From Roseovarius sp. A-2 (GTDB lineage: Bacteria; Pseudomonadota; Alphaproteobacteria; Rhodobacterales; Rhodobacteraceae), in contig NZ_BDIY01000010.1 in assembly GCF_002072155.1 (NCBI RefSeq), positions 1-64,000 of the forward strand: 64,000 nt of DNA, given 5' to 3'. Positions 44,699 to 53,544 of this stretch are shown piece by piece; position 1 is the first letter of the stretch, and each line of letters begins with the position of its first letter. Under the pieces are notes generated by a model. It did no database searches. It saw only the letters and a program-made list of their open reading frames with translations, and was not told the DNA's origin. The position numbers and the translations under genes are program-made.

Positions 44699-44701
44699 GC
44701 C

Positions 44702-45733
44702 ATGTATTCCGAGACTGAAGATGTGATCCGCGCTCTGGCGGAGAACGCAGAGAGCGTGTGTCGCGCCTACCTTCCCGCCGGACGGCGGGAAGGGTCCTAC
44801 TGGATCGTCGGCGATTTGCAGAACAACCCCGGCCGGTCGCTCTTCGTGCGGCTGACTGGACCCACATCAGGACCGGGAGCCCGTGGCAAATGGCAGGACG
44901 CGGCTGTCGGACTGCATGGCGATCTCCTCGACATCATCCGCGAGCGAACCGGGATCTCGCGCTTTCCCGATCTTCTGGCCGAGGCCCGAGCGCATCTTGG
45001 CCGTCCGCAGCCGGTCCCCCCGAATACGCCAGTGCCGAAGAAGCCCAAGGCCCCCGGTGGCACACCAGCGGCGGCGGCGCGATTGTTTGCAGCCTCGGTG
45101 CCAGTCGCAGGCACGCTTGCCGACACTTACCTTCGCGCCCGGGGCATCACCCAAGGCGGCATGACGAGTGCGCTGCGCTTCCATCCGAAGTGCTGGCATC
45201 GGGACGAGGGCCAGACCAGCAGCATCCTCAGACCGGCGCTGATCGCCGCGGTCACCGATGGGGCAGGGGCCTTGCAGGGCGTGCATCGAACCTGGCTGGC
45301 TCTTGACGGTCAGGGGAAAGCGGATGTCGAGACGCAGCGGCGTGCCATGGGTCACCTCCTCGGCAATGCCGTCAGGCTGACCCCGCATGAAGACATCCTC
45401 GTGGTCGGCGAAGGCATCGAGACCATGCTGTCCCTGTCCGAGGCGGCCTCCGGCCTTCCCGTCTGGGCGGCTCTCTCGTCGGGTCACCTCGGGGCGGTCC
45501 AGTTGCCGGAGGGGCTGCAGCGCCTTTACATCGCGATCGACCGCGATCCGGCCGGGCAACGCGCGGCAGAGAGGTTGAGCGCCAGAGCCCTTGATGCCGG
45601 GATAGCCGTACGGGTGCTGGAGCCAGGGCTCGGGGATTTCAACGATGATCTCCGGGAGAACGGCAAAGAGGCGCTGCGCCAGCATCTGGCAGGGCAGATC
45701 GGGCTTGAGGATCGGCAGCGCCTGTCAGGCTGA
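44702..45733 (+). CDS. Toprim-domain (primase-like) protein
   Basis: A 343-residue protein with a C-terminal Toprim domain: VVGEGIETMLSL (catalytic Glu, about residue 234) and YIAIDRDPAGQRAAERL (Asp-x-Asp). The N-terminal part has a DUF7146-like region with GDLLDIIRERTG. Plasmid proteins of this kind are thought to act as primases or helicase-primase partners. It starts three bases after the helicase gene, so the two are in one operon. Confidence 0.8.
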   Translation: MYSETEDVIRALAENAESVCRAYLPAGRREGSYWIVGDLQNNPGRSLFVRLTGPTSGPGARGKWQDAAVGLHGDLLDIIRERTGISRFPDLLAEARAHLGRPQPVPPNTPVPKKPKAPGGTPAAAARLFAASVPVAGTLADTYLRARGITQGGMTSALRFHPKCWHRDEGQTSSILRPALIAAVTDGAGALQGVHRTWLALDGQGKADVETQRRAMGHLLGNAVRLTPHEDILVVGEGIETMLSLSEAASGLPVWAALSSGHLGAVQLPEGLQRLYIAIDRDPAGQRAAERLSARALDAGIAVRVLEPGLGDFNDDLRENGKEALRQHLAGQIGLEDRQRLSG

Positions 45734-45847
45734 GCAGCATCGCGCAGGGGGCGGTCAGGGGCAGAGGGGGGTAGGGGTCCTGCAGTCCTGTCGCGGGTGT
45801 GGATCATCACCTTTGCCTCTTCCCGGGTAAATCTCATCCACCCGACA

Positions 45848-46066
45848 CCCGCGCGGCCTTCAAGAGATGGGCAGGCGGCCGTCAAAGGGGACGCCCCATC
45901 AAGGGCGGCAGGCAAGCTATTTCCGCCGCGGGGGGCGAGCCCCCGCTTTGCATCGCGAAACAAATAGCTTGCCTGCCGCCCTCCTCCACATGCGTTCCGG
46001 CCCCGAAAGGCGGGGTGAAGGGGCGTCCCCAGTGACAGCTTTCGCAGCCCATGAAGGCCGCGCGGG
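45848..46066. repeat. 219-bp nested inverted repeat
   Basis: Three nested arms, all perfect: outer 15 bp (45848-45862 with 46052-46066) plus 5 bp (45868-45872 with 46047-46051); middle 11 bp GGGGACGCCCC (45887-45897 with 46020-46030); inner 20 bp GGGCGGCAGGCAAGCTATTT (45903-45922 with 45962-45981). At the centre a further 7-bp stem lies at 45928-45934/45940-45946. It fills most of the 372-bp gap between the Toprim gene and the DUF2493 gene and ends 39 bp before the latter. Possibly a structured RNA leader or a palindromic mobile element. No open frame here has support. Confidence 0.85.
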
Positions 46067-46105
46067 TTGTCGCGCGGATGAGACAGGCCCGGAGGCAAGA
46101 AACCG

Positions 46106-47038
46106 ATGACGATCCACACCCACGACGACGCGTATGAACCCGCCCACACCGCATCCCAGACCGCCCATGCGCTCGACGAGTTGCAGCTTTATGGCTTCCG
46201 TCCTTTTGATGAGCCCGATCCGCGCCCGATGCCCGATGGGCAGCGCCTTGCGGTCGCCGTCGCCGACATCTTCGATGCCCTCGTCGCGAGCCTTGAAGAC
46301 ACCCGCATGGAACCCGACCTCGAAGAGGTGCTCTGGGGCCAGGTCAACCTCTTCCACCGCGCGACGGCCCGGATCGAGCGGTCGCTCGATGAAAACGAAC
46401 AGGCGCAGCGCCGCCTCCAGCGCGAGCAGGACGGCTCCGAGGTGAAATCCACCGAACTCGAGCGCCTGACGGCCGAAGGCCTGACGCTGATCGAACGTCG
46501 GAACTGCATGGACATGATGCGCGATCACGCCGCGACCGAGTTTGTCCATCATACGGGATCGACCTGGCGCCCCCGCACCGGCTCGATGGTGAACCGTCAG
46601 CACATGACCGCCGCCCTCATTGACAGCCGCGACTTCCTCGCCGCCAAGCGCCGCGCAGAAACCGAGGTGATGTTGCCCGCAGGCCCCAAGGTTGCCCTCA
46701 CCGGCGGGACCGACTTCAACGATCACCGGCTGATCTGGGGAAAGCTCGACCAGGTCCGGACCAAGTATCCCGACATGGTCCTTCTCCACGGTGGAAGCCC
46801 CAAAGGCGCGGAACTCATCGCCGCCAAATGGGCCGAGGCCCGCGGCGTGACGCAGGTGGCCTTCAAGCCCGACTGGAGCAAGCACGCCAAGGCCGCGCCT
46901 TTCAAGCGCAACGACGCCATGCTGGATGTGCTGCCCGTCGGTGTCCTCGTCTTCCCGGGCACCGGCATCCAGGAAAACCTCGCCGACAAAGCCAAGAAGC
47001 TCGGCATTCCGGTCATGAAGTTCGAGAAGGGGGCATGA
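46106..47038 (+). CDS. DUF2493 (SLOG-superfamily) protein
   Basis: A 310-residue protein with a C-terminal DUF2493 domain: VALTGGTDFNDHRLIWGKLD, LLHGGSPKGAELIAAKWAEA, then VLVFPGTGIQENLADKAKKL. This Rossmann-like SLOG fold binds nucleotides or nucleotide-derived signals. The N-terminal half is helical and charged (VNLFHRATARIERSLDENEQ). The large inverted repeat sits just upstream. SLOG domains occur often in conflict systems, but the role of this family is unknown. Confidence 0.8.
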   Translation: MTIHTHDDAYEPAHTASQTAHALDELQLYGFRPFDEPDPRPMPDGQRLAVAVADIFDALVASLEDTRMEPDLEEVLWGQVNLFHRATARIERSLDENEQAQRRLQREQDGSEVKSTELERLTAEGLTLIERRNCMDMMRDHAATEFVHHTGSTWRPRTGSMVNRQHMTAALIDSRDFLAAKRRAETEVMLPAGPKVALTGGTDFNDHRLIWGKLDQVRTKYPDMVLLHGGSPKGAELIAAKWAEARGVTQVAFKPDWSKHAKAAPFKRNDAMLDVLPVGVLVFPGTGIQENLADKAKKLGIPVMKFEKGA

Positions 47039-47045
47039 GCCCCCT

Positions 47046-47090
47046 TTTCCCCTCGCGGGGAAATCGAGGTGGAAGCGGAGGCTTCCACCT
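47046..47090 (+). terminator. paired hairpins after DUF2493 gene
   Basis: TTTCCCC/GGGGAAA with TCGC loop (47046-47063) and a perfect 10-bp stem AGGTGGAAGC/GCTTCCACCT with GGAG loop (47067-47090). They lie between the DUF2493 and WGR genes. The sequence after them has no long T-run. Confidence 0.5.
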
Positions 47091-47123
47091 GATATTGTGT
47101 AGAAAACCTCAGTCGATCACTAC

Positions 47124-47381
47124 ATGTACCACAGCCCGATCCAGCTCGATGTCTTCCCGACCGACGTGCAGATGCGCCGGATTGATCCGGCGCGGAACAT
47201 GCGTCGCTTCTATCGGCTGAGCATTCAGCCCGATCTCTTCGGCGGGGCGAGCCTCGTACGTGAATGGGGCCGCATCGGCGCGCGCGGGCAGATGATGATC
47301 GAGCAGCATCCGGATGAAGGGCGCGCCGTCACTGCGCTGATGAAGCTTGCCGCGGCGAAGAAGCGGCGGGGGTATGCATGA
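47124..47381 (+). CDS. WGR-domain protein
   Basis: An 85-residue protein consisting of a WGR domain: FYRLSIQPDLFGGASLVREW, GRIGARGQMM. WGR modules are found in DNA-binding and ADP-ribosylation proteins and are common as single-domain plasmid proteins. The C-terminus is basic (AAAKKRRGYA). No partner is obvious. Confidence 0.8.
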   Translation: MYHSPIQLDVFPTDVQMRRIDPARNMRRFYRLSIQPDLFGGASLVREWGRIGARGQMMIEQHPDEGRAVTALMKLAAAKKRRGYA

Positions 47382-47427
47382 AGTGCGCGCGTGCGAAACG
47401 GCGCGAAACCAACGTAAGGAGAGGGAG

Positions 47428-47658
47428 ATGACACTCGACACGGACAAGATCGACGACGCAGCCCTCGCGATCCTCAGCCTGACGCTGCATGACGGTGATC
47501 GGGTCTGGAAGGGGATCGATTGGAACATCACAGACCGGCTTTTTGAGAAAGGCTTGATCTATGATCCGAAAAACAAGACGAAATCACTGAGCTTGACGCC
47601 AGAGGGGATCGCACATGCGCGGGCAATTCTCGCGCGGGAGTTCAGCAAGGCCGAGTGA
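47428..47658 (+). CDS. DUF6429 protein
   Basis: A 76-residue protein resembling DUF6429: MTLDTDKIDDAALAILSLTLHD and WKGIDWNITDRLFEKGLIYD, with LTPEGIAHARAILAREF. It is often found next to IS66 transposase genes. Here the IS66 insertion begins 19 bp after its stop codon. ATG 47428 has GAGAGGGAG upstream. Confidence 0.75.
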   Translation: MTLDTDKIDDAALAILSLTLHDGDRVWKGIDWNITDRLFEKGLIYDPKNKTKSLSLTPEGIAHARAILAREFSKAE

Positions 47659-47762
47659 AAACGGGTTTGTGATCGTCGTAAGCGTTTCCTGGACCGCACC
47701 TTCCCAGTTTTTGCCTGACCTGCGACTCCGCGCCTGACGGAGATCGGGGCAGGAGTTTCGCG

Positions 47763-48191
47763 ATGGCGACTACAGTGGAGTTTCTCAGGGACTACGGGGT
47801 GGAGATACGGGCCAATGGCCAGAAGCGATGGCCGGACGAGGTCAAGGCGCAGATCGTTGCAGAAAGCCTGAAGCCTGGCGTGACGGTGAACGCGGTTGCG
47901 GCGCGGTATGGGCTTCGGGCGAACCACTTGTCGGAATGGCGTGGTCGGGCGCGGGACGGGAAGTTGGTTTTGCCTGCGTTGGCGGACGACGGCTTTTGCT
48001 TTGCGCCTCTCGTGCTGTCGGATGGACATGCGGTGTCTGTGCCAGCGCAGCCTGAGCGGTCGGGCCAGTCTGAAGCGCAGCCGTTGGGACCCATCGAGAT
48101 TGCCGTGGGCCCAGTGACAATCCGGCTGGACGCTGCTACGACGGCCACAAGGATTGCGGAGATTGTGCGGGCGATTGGGCCGTCGTCATGA
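47763..48191 (+). CDS. tnpA: IS66 accessory protein TnpA
   Basis: A 142-residue IS66 OrfA: a helix-turn-helix of the transposase IS3/IS66 type (WPDEVKAQIVAESLKPGVTV, VAARYGLRANHLSEWRG) followed by a variable C-terminal half. Together with TnpB and TnpC it is needed for transposition in the IS66 family. Its stop overlaps the tnpB start (ATGA). Confidence 0.85.
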   Translation: MATTVEFLRDYGVEIRANGQKRWPDEVKAQIVAESLKPGVTVNAVAARYGLRANHLSEWRGRARDGKLVLPALADDGFCFAPLVLSDGHAVSVPAQPERSGQSEAQPLGPIEIAVGPVTIRLDAATTATRIAEIVRAIGPSS

Positions 48192-48337
48192 TGCTCCCCT
48201 CGAACCGGGTGCGGTTTCTGGTCTCGACGCAACCGATCGACTTCAGAAATTATGTGGCGACGGTTATTATGCGGAGTCGAAGGCGCTGATCTGAGCTTTG
48301 CCGGGGAGGTCCGGCTCCCTCAACTCCGCATAACTAT

Positions 48338-49327
48338 CTATCGCGCGGCAAGTATCGCGAGCAGTTTGTCGGGTGGCCGGAATTTGCCTGGTTTGATGCC
48401 GAGCGGGGCCAGCGCGTCGAGCATCTCGAGTTTTTCGGTTGGATCCGCGCGCAAGTAGATCTCGGTGCTCTGAAGCGTGGCGTGACCGAGCCACAGTGCG
48501 ACCTTGCGAATGTCGCGGGTCGCCTGAAGCATGTGCATTGCGCAGCTGTGCCGCAGGACATGGGGCGTTATTGACTTGGTCGCTAGAGTGGGTGCGATGC
48601 CCGCCGCTGCAGCGGCGTGCTTTTTGAGAATATATTCGAAACCGGATCGCGTCATCATCCTGTCGGCATTGTTCAGGAAGAGCGCTGTGTCGCCAACTTC
48701 GGGTCGGATCGCGATCCAGGCGCGCATTGCGGCAGCGGTCTCCTGCCAGAGCGGCAGCACGCGTTCTCTTCGTCCTTTGCCGATGATGTGGATGCTGGCT
48801 GGCGATCGCCCGTCGAATTGGTCGAGTCCGACGCCGACGAGTTCGGAAACGCGCAGCCCTCCGGAAAAAGCCAGATGCAGCATGGCTCGATCACGGATGC
48901 CCGATGCTGTTCGTCGATCCGGCGCATCGAGCAGCGCTTGCACTTCGGCCCGCGAAAGTGACGCCACAAGTCCCTGATCGATCTTCTTCATCGGTATGGC
49001 ATGTACCCGAAGCGCTTGGTCCAGCACGGCAGGCACACGGTGCTCGAGATAGCGGAAGAAGGACTTCACTGCGGCGAGCCTCGCGTTGCGCGAACGGGCC
49101 TTGTTGTCGCGCACCTGTTCGATGTGTTCGAGAAAGGCGAGGATGGTCGGCACGTCAATATCCTCGATTTGCAACAAGCACGGTCGCTTGCGCAATCGAC
49201 CGGCGGCGAATGTGACCAGTAATTGGAAGCTGTAGGCGTAGGCGTCGCAAGTATGAACGCTTGCGCGGCGCTCATGGGGAAGGTGCTCACGCAGAAAGGC
49301 AGCGAGATGTTTGGCAAGGTCGGTCAT
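48338..49327 (-). CDS. ritC: RIT tyrosine recombinase, third gene
   Basis: A 329-residue tyrosine recombinase: first catalytic Arg in GGLRVSELVGVGLD, HxxR box in PHVLRHSCAMHML, and the C-terminal WLGHATLQSTEIYL with the nucleophile Tyr. The N-terminal half is a SAM-like core-binding domain. Start ATG overlaps the end of the second gene by four bases. The three genes are likely co-translated and work together. Confidence 0.85.
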   Translation of the reverse strand: MTDLAKHLAAFLREHLPHERRASVHTCDAYAYSFQLLVTFAAGRLRKRPCLLQIEDIDVPTILAFLEHIEQVRDNKARSRNARLAAVKSFFRYLEHRVPAVLDQALRVHAIPMKKIDQGLVASLSRAEVQALLDAPDRRTASGIRDRAMLHLAFSGGLRVSELVGVGLDQFDGRSPASIHIIGKGRRERVLPLWQETAAAMRAWIAIRPEVGDTALFLNNADRMMTRSGFEYILKKHAAAAAGIAPTLATKSITPHVLRHSCAMHMLQATRDIRKVALWLGHATLQSTEIYLRADPTEKLEMLDALAPLGIKPGKFRPPDKLLAILAAR

Positions 49328-50238
49328 CTCGACACCCCGCTGTGGAATGCCTCGCTGGCAGCCGCCATGTGCGCCATCAGTTCGGGCGTCACCTCGAGAT
49401 ACCAGTATGTATCGGTGACATGGGCGTGCCCCAAATAGGTACTGAGGGCCGTGATATGCCGAGCCACCAACTTGGAATCGTGCGCACAGGACTCGAGAGA
49501 GCGAACGGCAAACGTGTGGCGAAGATCGTGAATCCTGGGCCCCGGTGTTCCTGCCGCGCCGCGCAAGCCGATCGATCGTATGACCTGCAGGAAGACCGTT
49601 ATCACGGTCGGATAGGCGGGCGGCGTGCCCTGATGCGAGATGAATAATGCATCGCTCGGACTGGCCGCCTTCAGGCGCGTCGCGAGATACCCGTCAAGTG
49701 CGCGTCGCGTCGTTGGATGCAGCGGCAGCTGTCGGCTCTTCTTGAACTTGGTCTGGGCAATGATAAGCCCGTCAGAGGTCACGTCCGGCAACCGCATGGC
49801 CAGCGCTTCCGAAACGCGCATGCCGGTGGCCGCGATTAGCCCGAACATCGTGGCGTAGGTGAGCGGTCGGATCGAGCCGTCGGGGCCAAGTTGCCGCGCA
49901 GCGTCGATCAGCCGTTGGATCTCAACGGGGCTGTAGATGTAAGGCGTGCGCCGCTTATAACTGGCGCTGCCGAATAGATCGACGGCGGGAACTTCATGAC
50001 GCGGGTCCTCGGCACGGAGCGAGAGTGCGAAGCGGCGTACTGTCAAAAGCCGGTTGCGTCTTTGTTCCCGCGAAGGTGCCTGTAGTGCCCACTCGCGCAC
50101 GGTGGCTGTCGTTACGACCTGCTCGTCGCGGCTTTCGGCAAAGGCGACGAAGTTGCGCAGAAGACTGCCCTGTGTCCGGAATTTGAACCCCAACGCCCGG
50201 TGCAGCACTACATGATCGGCGAGGAGCTGACTCAGCAT
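49324..50238 (-). CDS. ritB: RIT tyrosine recombinase, second gene
   Basis: A 304-residue tyrosine recombinase with Arg in ATGMRVSEALAMRLPDV, the box IHDLRHTFAVRSL and a C-terminal YLGHAHVTDTYWYLEV carrying the nucleophile Tyr. It overlaps the first gene by seven bases. Confidence 0.85.
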   Translation of the reverse strand: MLSQLLADHVVLHRALGFKFRTQGSLLRNFVAFAESRDEQVVTTATVREWALQAPSREQRRNRLLTVRRFALSLRAEDPRHEVPAVDLFGSASYKRRTPYIYSPVEIQRLIDAARQLGPDGSIRPLTYATMFGLIAATGMRVSEALAMRLPDVTSDGLIIAQTKFKKSRQLPLHPTTRRALDGYLATRLKAASPSDALFISHQGTPPAYPTVITVFLQVIRSIGLRGAAGTPGPRIHDLRHTFAVRSLESCAHDSKLVARHITALSTYLGHAHVTDTYWYLEVTPELMAHMAAASEAFHSGVSR

Positions 50239-51461
50239 GCCGGTTCTCCCGGCCAGGGTTGGGCGATCTGCGCCAGCATCGCGATATCGACCTTGGCGTA
50301 ATGCGCAGTCATATCGAGGGAACGGTGACGCAGCACCGTGCCGACAGCCTCGAGTGTGGCCCCCGATCGCAGCATCGAAGTCGCCGCAGAATGGCGCAGC
50401 AAGGAAGCTCCGGCCGATGGCGGGTCGGAAATGCCTGCACGCTTCAACGCCAGCGCTACAATCGTCGAGACATGGCTGGACTGCGCAAATGACCGATAGG
50501 GGGCAACCATCATCAGAAAGACCGCTTCCTGAGGCAGGCGCGGTCGTTCCTGTTCGATATACGCCAGAAGCGCATCGCCGACCTCTTGCGGCAACGGCAG
50601 CCGAACCTGGCGACGGGCTTTGCCATTCAAGTGCAGGACACCCGACGTCCAGTCGATATCGCTTAGTTTGAGGCCAGCCACATCCCCGGCCCGCAACCCC
50701 AGGCGCGCCAGCAGAAGCAAGATCGCCCGGTCACGCAGGCGCCCCCTGGCGAGTAGATCGCAGGATGCAATGACGCGTTCGACATCGGCTGCTGCAAGAT
50801 ATCGCGGCAACGACGAAAGGCGCCATTGCAAGATCGGCGGAATGGCGTGATCAAGATCAGGCCGGCACAGGCCTGCGCCGGCGAGGAAACGAAGAAAGCT
50901 GCGCAAGGCGCTTGTCATGGTCCTCAGGTCGGCCGGCCCGGTTTGTTCCCGCCACTTGCGGACAACACTGCGAATCCGGGTGGCGTCATAATCGAGAGTT
51001 GCAGTGCCAAGTTCCGGCAACAGCTTGTGGAGGATGCGGTGATGGCGGGCGATCGTCCGTTCCGACAATCCCCGATGCACACGCAACCAGCGCTGATACT
51101 CGTCCAGCAGGGGATACTCTGACGCGGCCTTCAGCGCGGGTGGTGCGACGCCCGCATGTCGCAGGAAAACAACGAACCTTCCGGCGCGGCGCGCGTATTT
51201 TTGCGAAACATGCTGCCATCGCCGCCCACCGGGACATCGGCACTGGTGGGAGGCGAAGCGACGAAGAACGCCGTCATCAACTTCGTCGATCGAGATGCAA
51301 ACGCCTTCGAGCCAAACCACGAAATGGCGAGCCGAAGCCCTGTAGCCATCGATGGTCAGCGGCGAATATCTCTGAGCAGCAAGCTCGGCAGCGAACTGAT
51401 CGATCCAAGACAAGACTGGTCCCGGATTCAGGAACCAGCGATTACGATTTTGGGTATCCAT
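50232..51461 (-). CDS. ritA: RIT tyrosine recombinase, first gene
   Basis: A 409-residue tyrosine recombinase, the largest of the trio: N-terminal binding domain (SWIDQFAAELAAQRYSPLTI), catalytic Arg in LGLRAGDVAGLKLSD, HxxR box in ASLLRHSAATSMLRSG, and VLRHRSLDMTAHYAKV with the nucleophile Tyr. It begins about 40 bp inside the subterminal repeat. Confidence 0.85.
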   Translation of the reverse strand: MDTQNRNRWFLNPGPVLSWIDQFAAELAAQRYSPLTIDGYRASARHFVVWLEGVCISIDEVDDGVLRRFASHQCRCPGGRRWQHVSQKYARRAGRFVVFLRHAGVAPPALKAASEYPLLDEYQRWLRVHRGLSERTIARHHRILHKLLPELGTATLDYDATRIRSVVRKWREQTGPADLRTMTSALRSFLRFLAGAGLCRPDLDHAIPPILQWRLSSLPRYLAAADVERVIASCDLLARGRLRDRAILLLLARLGLRAGDVAGLKLSDIDWTSGVLHLNGKARRQVRLPLPQEVGDALLAYIEQERPRLPQEAVFLMMVAPYRSFAQSSHVSTIVALALKRAGISDPPSAGASLLRHSAATSMLRSGATLEAVGTVLRHRSLDMTAHYAKVDIAMLAQIAQPWPGEPAC

Positions 51462-51612
51462 CTTCTATCTCCTCACGATGTGAAACCATCGCGAGAAAGC
51501 ATAGTTATGCGGAGTGCATATGCGTGCATGGTCTGTCTAACCGACAGTAAAAATGGCATCAGCAACGAAACGGCATACTCGACTCCGCATAATAACCGTC
51601 GCCACATAATTG

Positions 51613-51638
51613 CGGTTATGCAGTGCTCTGCATAACCG
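51613..51638. repeat. 11-bp-arm palindrome at RIT right end
   Basis: CGGTTATGCAG and CTGCATAACCG flank a TGCT loop. It begins three bases beyond the RIT terminal repeat and ends one base before tnpB resumes. Part of its arm (GGTTAT.. GC) resembles the RIT end (GGTTATTATGC), so it may be a remnant of a previous RIT end, a target-site feature or a recombination footprint. It is not part of a normal tnpB. Confidence 0.6.
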
Positions 51639-51987
51639 TAAGGGTCATGATGGCTTGGCGGCGCTGGTGTCGTCTGTTTTGCGCAAGGATCCGTTTACCG
51701 GCACGGTGTTTGTGTTCCGCTCGCGTAAGGCGGACAGGCTGAAGCTGCTCTTCTGGGATGGCACCGGTCTGGTGATGGCCTACAAGCGGCTAGAGGATGC
51801 AACGTTCACTTGGCCTGCCATCACGGACGGGGTGATGGCGCTGAATCATGCCCAGTTCGAGGCGCTGTTTGCGGGTCTCGACTGGCGCAAAGTGAAGGCG
51901 CTGGAAACCCGCCCGCCGGCTGCGGCAGAGTGAATCAACCGCTTGGTTTTGCGTGTTTTTGCGGGGGTTTTATGGTAGCTCCATCCT

Positions 51988-53544
51988 ATGCAAACCGCAC
52001 CCGCCATCGACCTTTCCACCATTCCTGCCGCGCAACGTGCGGCGGTTCTGGCGTTGATGGAAACGGTGGCGGCGCTGACGGAAATCACTCGGCGGCAAGA
52101 GCATCTGATCGCTGAATTGAACCATGCCCTGCATGGCAAGCGGTCAGAAAAGCTGTCTGAAGATGAGCGGCAGCTGGCCTTCGAGGACCTGTCCATCGCC
52201 TTGGCAGAGGTCGAGGCGGAGAAGGAAACGCGGGCCGCCAAGGCGGGCGATGGGACATCCAAGCCTGCCCTAAAGCGCACCATCGGCAATCTGCCCGCGG
52301 GGCTTCCACGCATAGAAGAGGTCATCGAACCCGACAGCCTGATCTGCCCCTGCGGCTGCGGTGTCATGCACAAGATCGGCGAAGACCGCAGCGAACGGCT
52401 GGACATCATTCCCGCCCAGTTGCGCGTGATCGTGACCGTGCGCCCAAAGTATGCCTGCCGCGCCTGCACCGACGGAGTGACCCAAGCCCCTGCGCCCAGC
52501 CATCTGATCATGGGCGGTCTGCCGACCGAGGCGACGCTGGCCCATGTGCTGGTCAGCAAATATGCCGATCATCTGCCGTTGTATCGCCAGAGCCAGATCC
52601 TCGCCCGTGCGGGCGTTGATCTGCACCGCGCAGTCTTGGCCGACTGGGTCGGCAAGGCTGCGTTCCACCTGAAACCCATCGTGGACCGGATGGCTGAACA
52701 TTTGAAGCGGTCATCCAAGCTGTTCATGGACGAGACAACAGCCCCGGTGCTGGACCCGGGGCGCGGTGTGACAAAGACCGGATACCTTTGGGCGCTGGCC
52801 CGCGATGATCGCCCATGGGGTGGCGAGGACCCGCCCGGCATCGTCTACTTCTATGCCCCCGGCCGCGCGGGCGGGAATGCCGAGACCTTCCTCACCGGCT
52901 TTGATGGCATCCTGCAAATCGACGGTTACACCGGCTACAACCGCCTGACCAAACCCTCGCGCAAGGGCGGCGCGCCCGTTCGGGTGGCGCATTGCTGGGC
53001 GCATGCCCGGCGCAAACTCAAGGAAATCTTCGACCGCGACGGTTCCGAGATCGCCGCCGAAGGCCTGCGCCGCATCGCCGAGTTCTATGCCGTAGAGGCC
53101 GACATCCGCGGCATCTCGCCCGGCCAGCGCCTCTCCGCCCGTCAGGCCCGCACCGCGCCGCTGGTGGCCGCCTTCGGCGACTGGCTTCAGGCGCAGCGCC
53201 GCAAGATATCCGCGAAATCCCGGCTGGGCGAAAAGCTGACCTACATCCATAACCACTGGGATGGGTTGCAAACCTTCCTGACCGACGGCCGCGTCGAGAT
53301 CGACAACAACAGGGTCGAAAACCTGATCCGCCCCATCGCCCTCAATCGCAAGAACGCGCTCTTCGCCGGTCACGATGAAGGCGGCGTCGCCTGGGGCCGC
53401 ATCGCCTCGCTGATCGAAACCTGCAAAATCAACGGCATCGAGCCCTTCGCCTATCTCAAGGCAACCCTGACAGCCATCGCCAACAGCCACCCGCAAAGCC
53501 GCCTCGACGATCTGCTGCCGTGGAACTTCACGCCGTCAAGCTAA
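51988..53544 (+). CDS. tnpC: IS66 transposase TnpC
   Basis: The 518-residue DDE-type IS66 transposase: a coiled N-terminus, zinc-ribbon (LICPCGCGVMHKIGED), then catalytic-domain segments KLFMDETTAPVLDPG, ILQIDGYTGYNRL, CWAHARRKLKEIFDRD and EIDNNRVENLIRPIALNRKN. Full length, so the element could still supply TnpC even though TnpB is broken. Confidence 0.92.
   Translation: MQTAPAIDLSTIPAAQRAAVLALMETVAALTEITRRQEHLIAELNHALHGKRSEKLSEDERQLAFEDLSIALAEVEAEKETRAAKAGDGTSKPALKRTIGNLPAGLPRIEEVIEPDSLICPCGCGVMHKIGEDRSERLDIIPAQLRVIVTVRPKYACRACTDGVTQAPAPSHLIMGGLPTEATLAHVLVSKYADHLPLYRQSQILARAGVDLHRAVLADWVGKAAFHLKPIVDRMAEHLKRSSKLFMDETTAPVLDPGRGVTKTGYLWALARDDRPWGGEDPPGIVYFYAPGRAGGNAETFLTGFDGILQIDGYTGYNRLTKPSRKGGAPVRVAHCWAHARRKLKEIFDRDGSEIAAEGLRRIAEFYAVEADIRGISPGQRLSARQARTAPLVAAFGDWLQAQRRKISAKSRLGEKLTYIHNHWDGLQTFLTDGRVEIDNNRVENLIRPIALNRKNALFAGHDEGGVAWGRIASLIETCKINGIEPFAYLKATLTAIANSHPQSRLDDLLPWNFTPSS

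Larger units (their letters stand above)
48249..51610 (-). mobile_element. Recombinase-In-Trio (RIT) element
   Basis: Three consecutive tyrosine recombinase genes, overlapping by 7 and 4 bases, all on the minus strand, fill this element. The ends are perfect 32-bp inverted repeats (48249-48280 and 51579-51610), beginning ATTATGTGGCGACGG. A second, subterminal pair ACTCCGCATAACTAT (48323-48337) and its complement (51501-51515) is present. This is the architecture described for RIT elements in proteobacteria. It lies inside IS66 tnpB. No simple target duplication is evident. Confidence 0.9.
48188..51933 (+). pseudogene. tnpB: IS66 tnpB interrupted by RIT insertion
   Basis: The N-terminal 20 codons (MMLPSNRVRFLVSTQPIDFR) end at 48247. 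The rest resumes at 51640 as KGHDGLAALVSSVLRKDPFTG to LDWRKVKALETRP and stops at 51933. Joined, they give a normal ~118-residue TnpB. The break lies exactly between DFR and KGHDG, a conserved part of the protein. Unless the RIT element excises cleanly the gene is inactive. Confidence 0.88.

Noticed and set aside
45799..46035. 78-codon ORF before the DUF2493 gene
   Set aside because: It runs through the large palindrome, has no ribosome site and its sequence is determined by the repeat arms.
48338..51461. Three independent phage or integron integrases
   Set aside because: The overlapping starts and stops, common orientation and shared terminal repeats fit a single RIT element; no attI/attC sites or gene cassettes are present.
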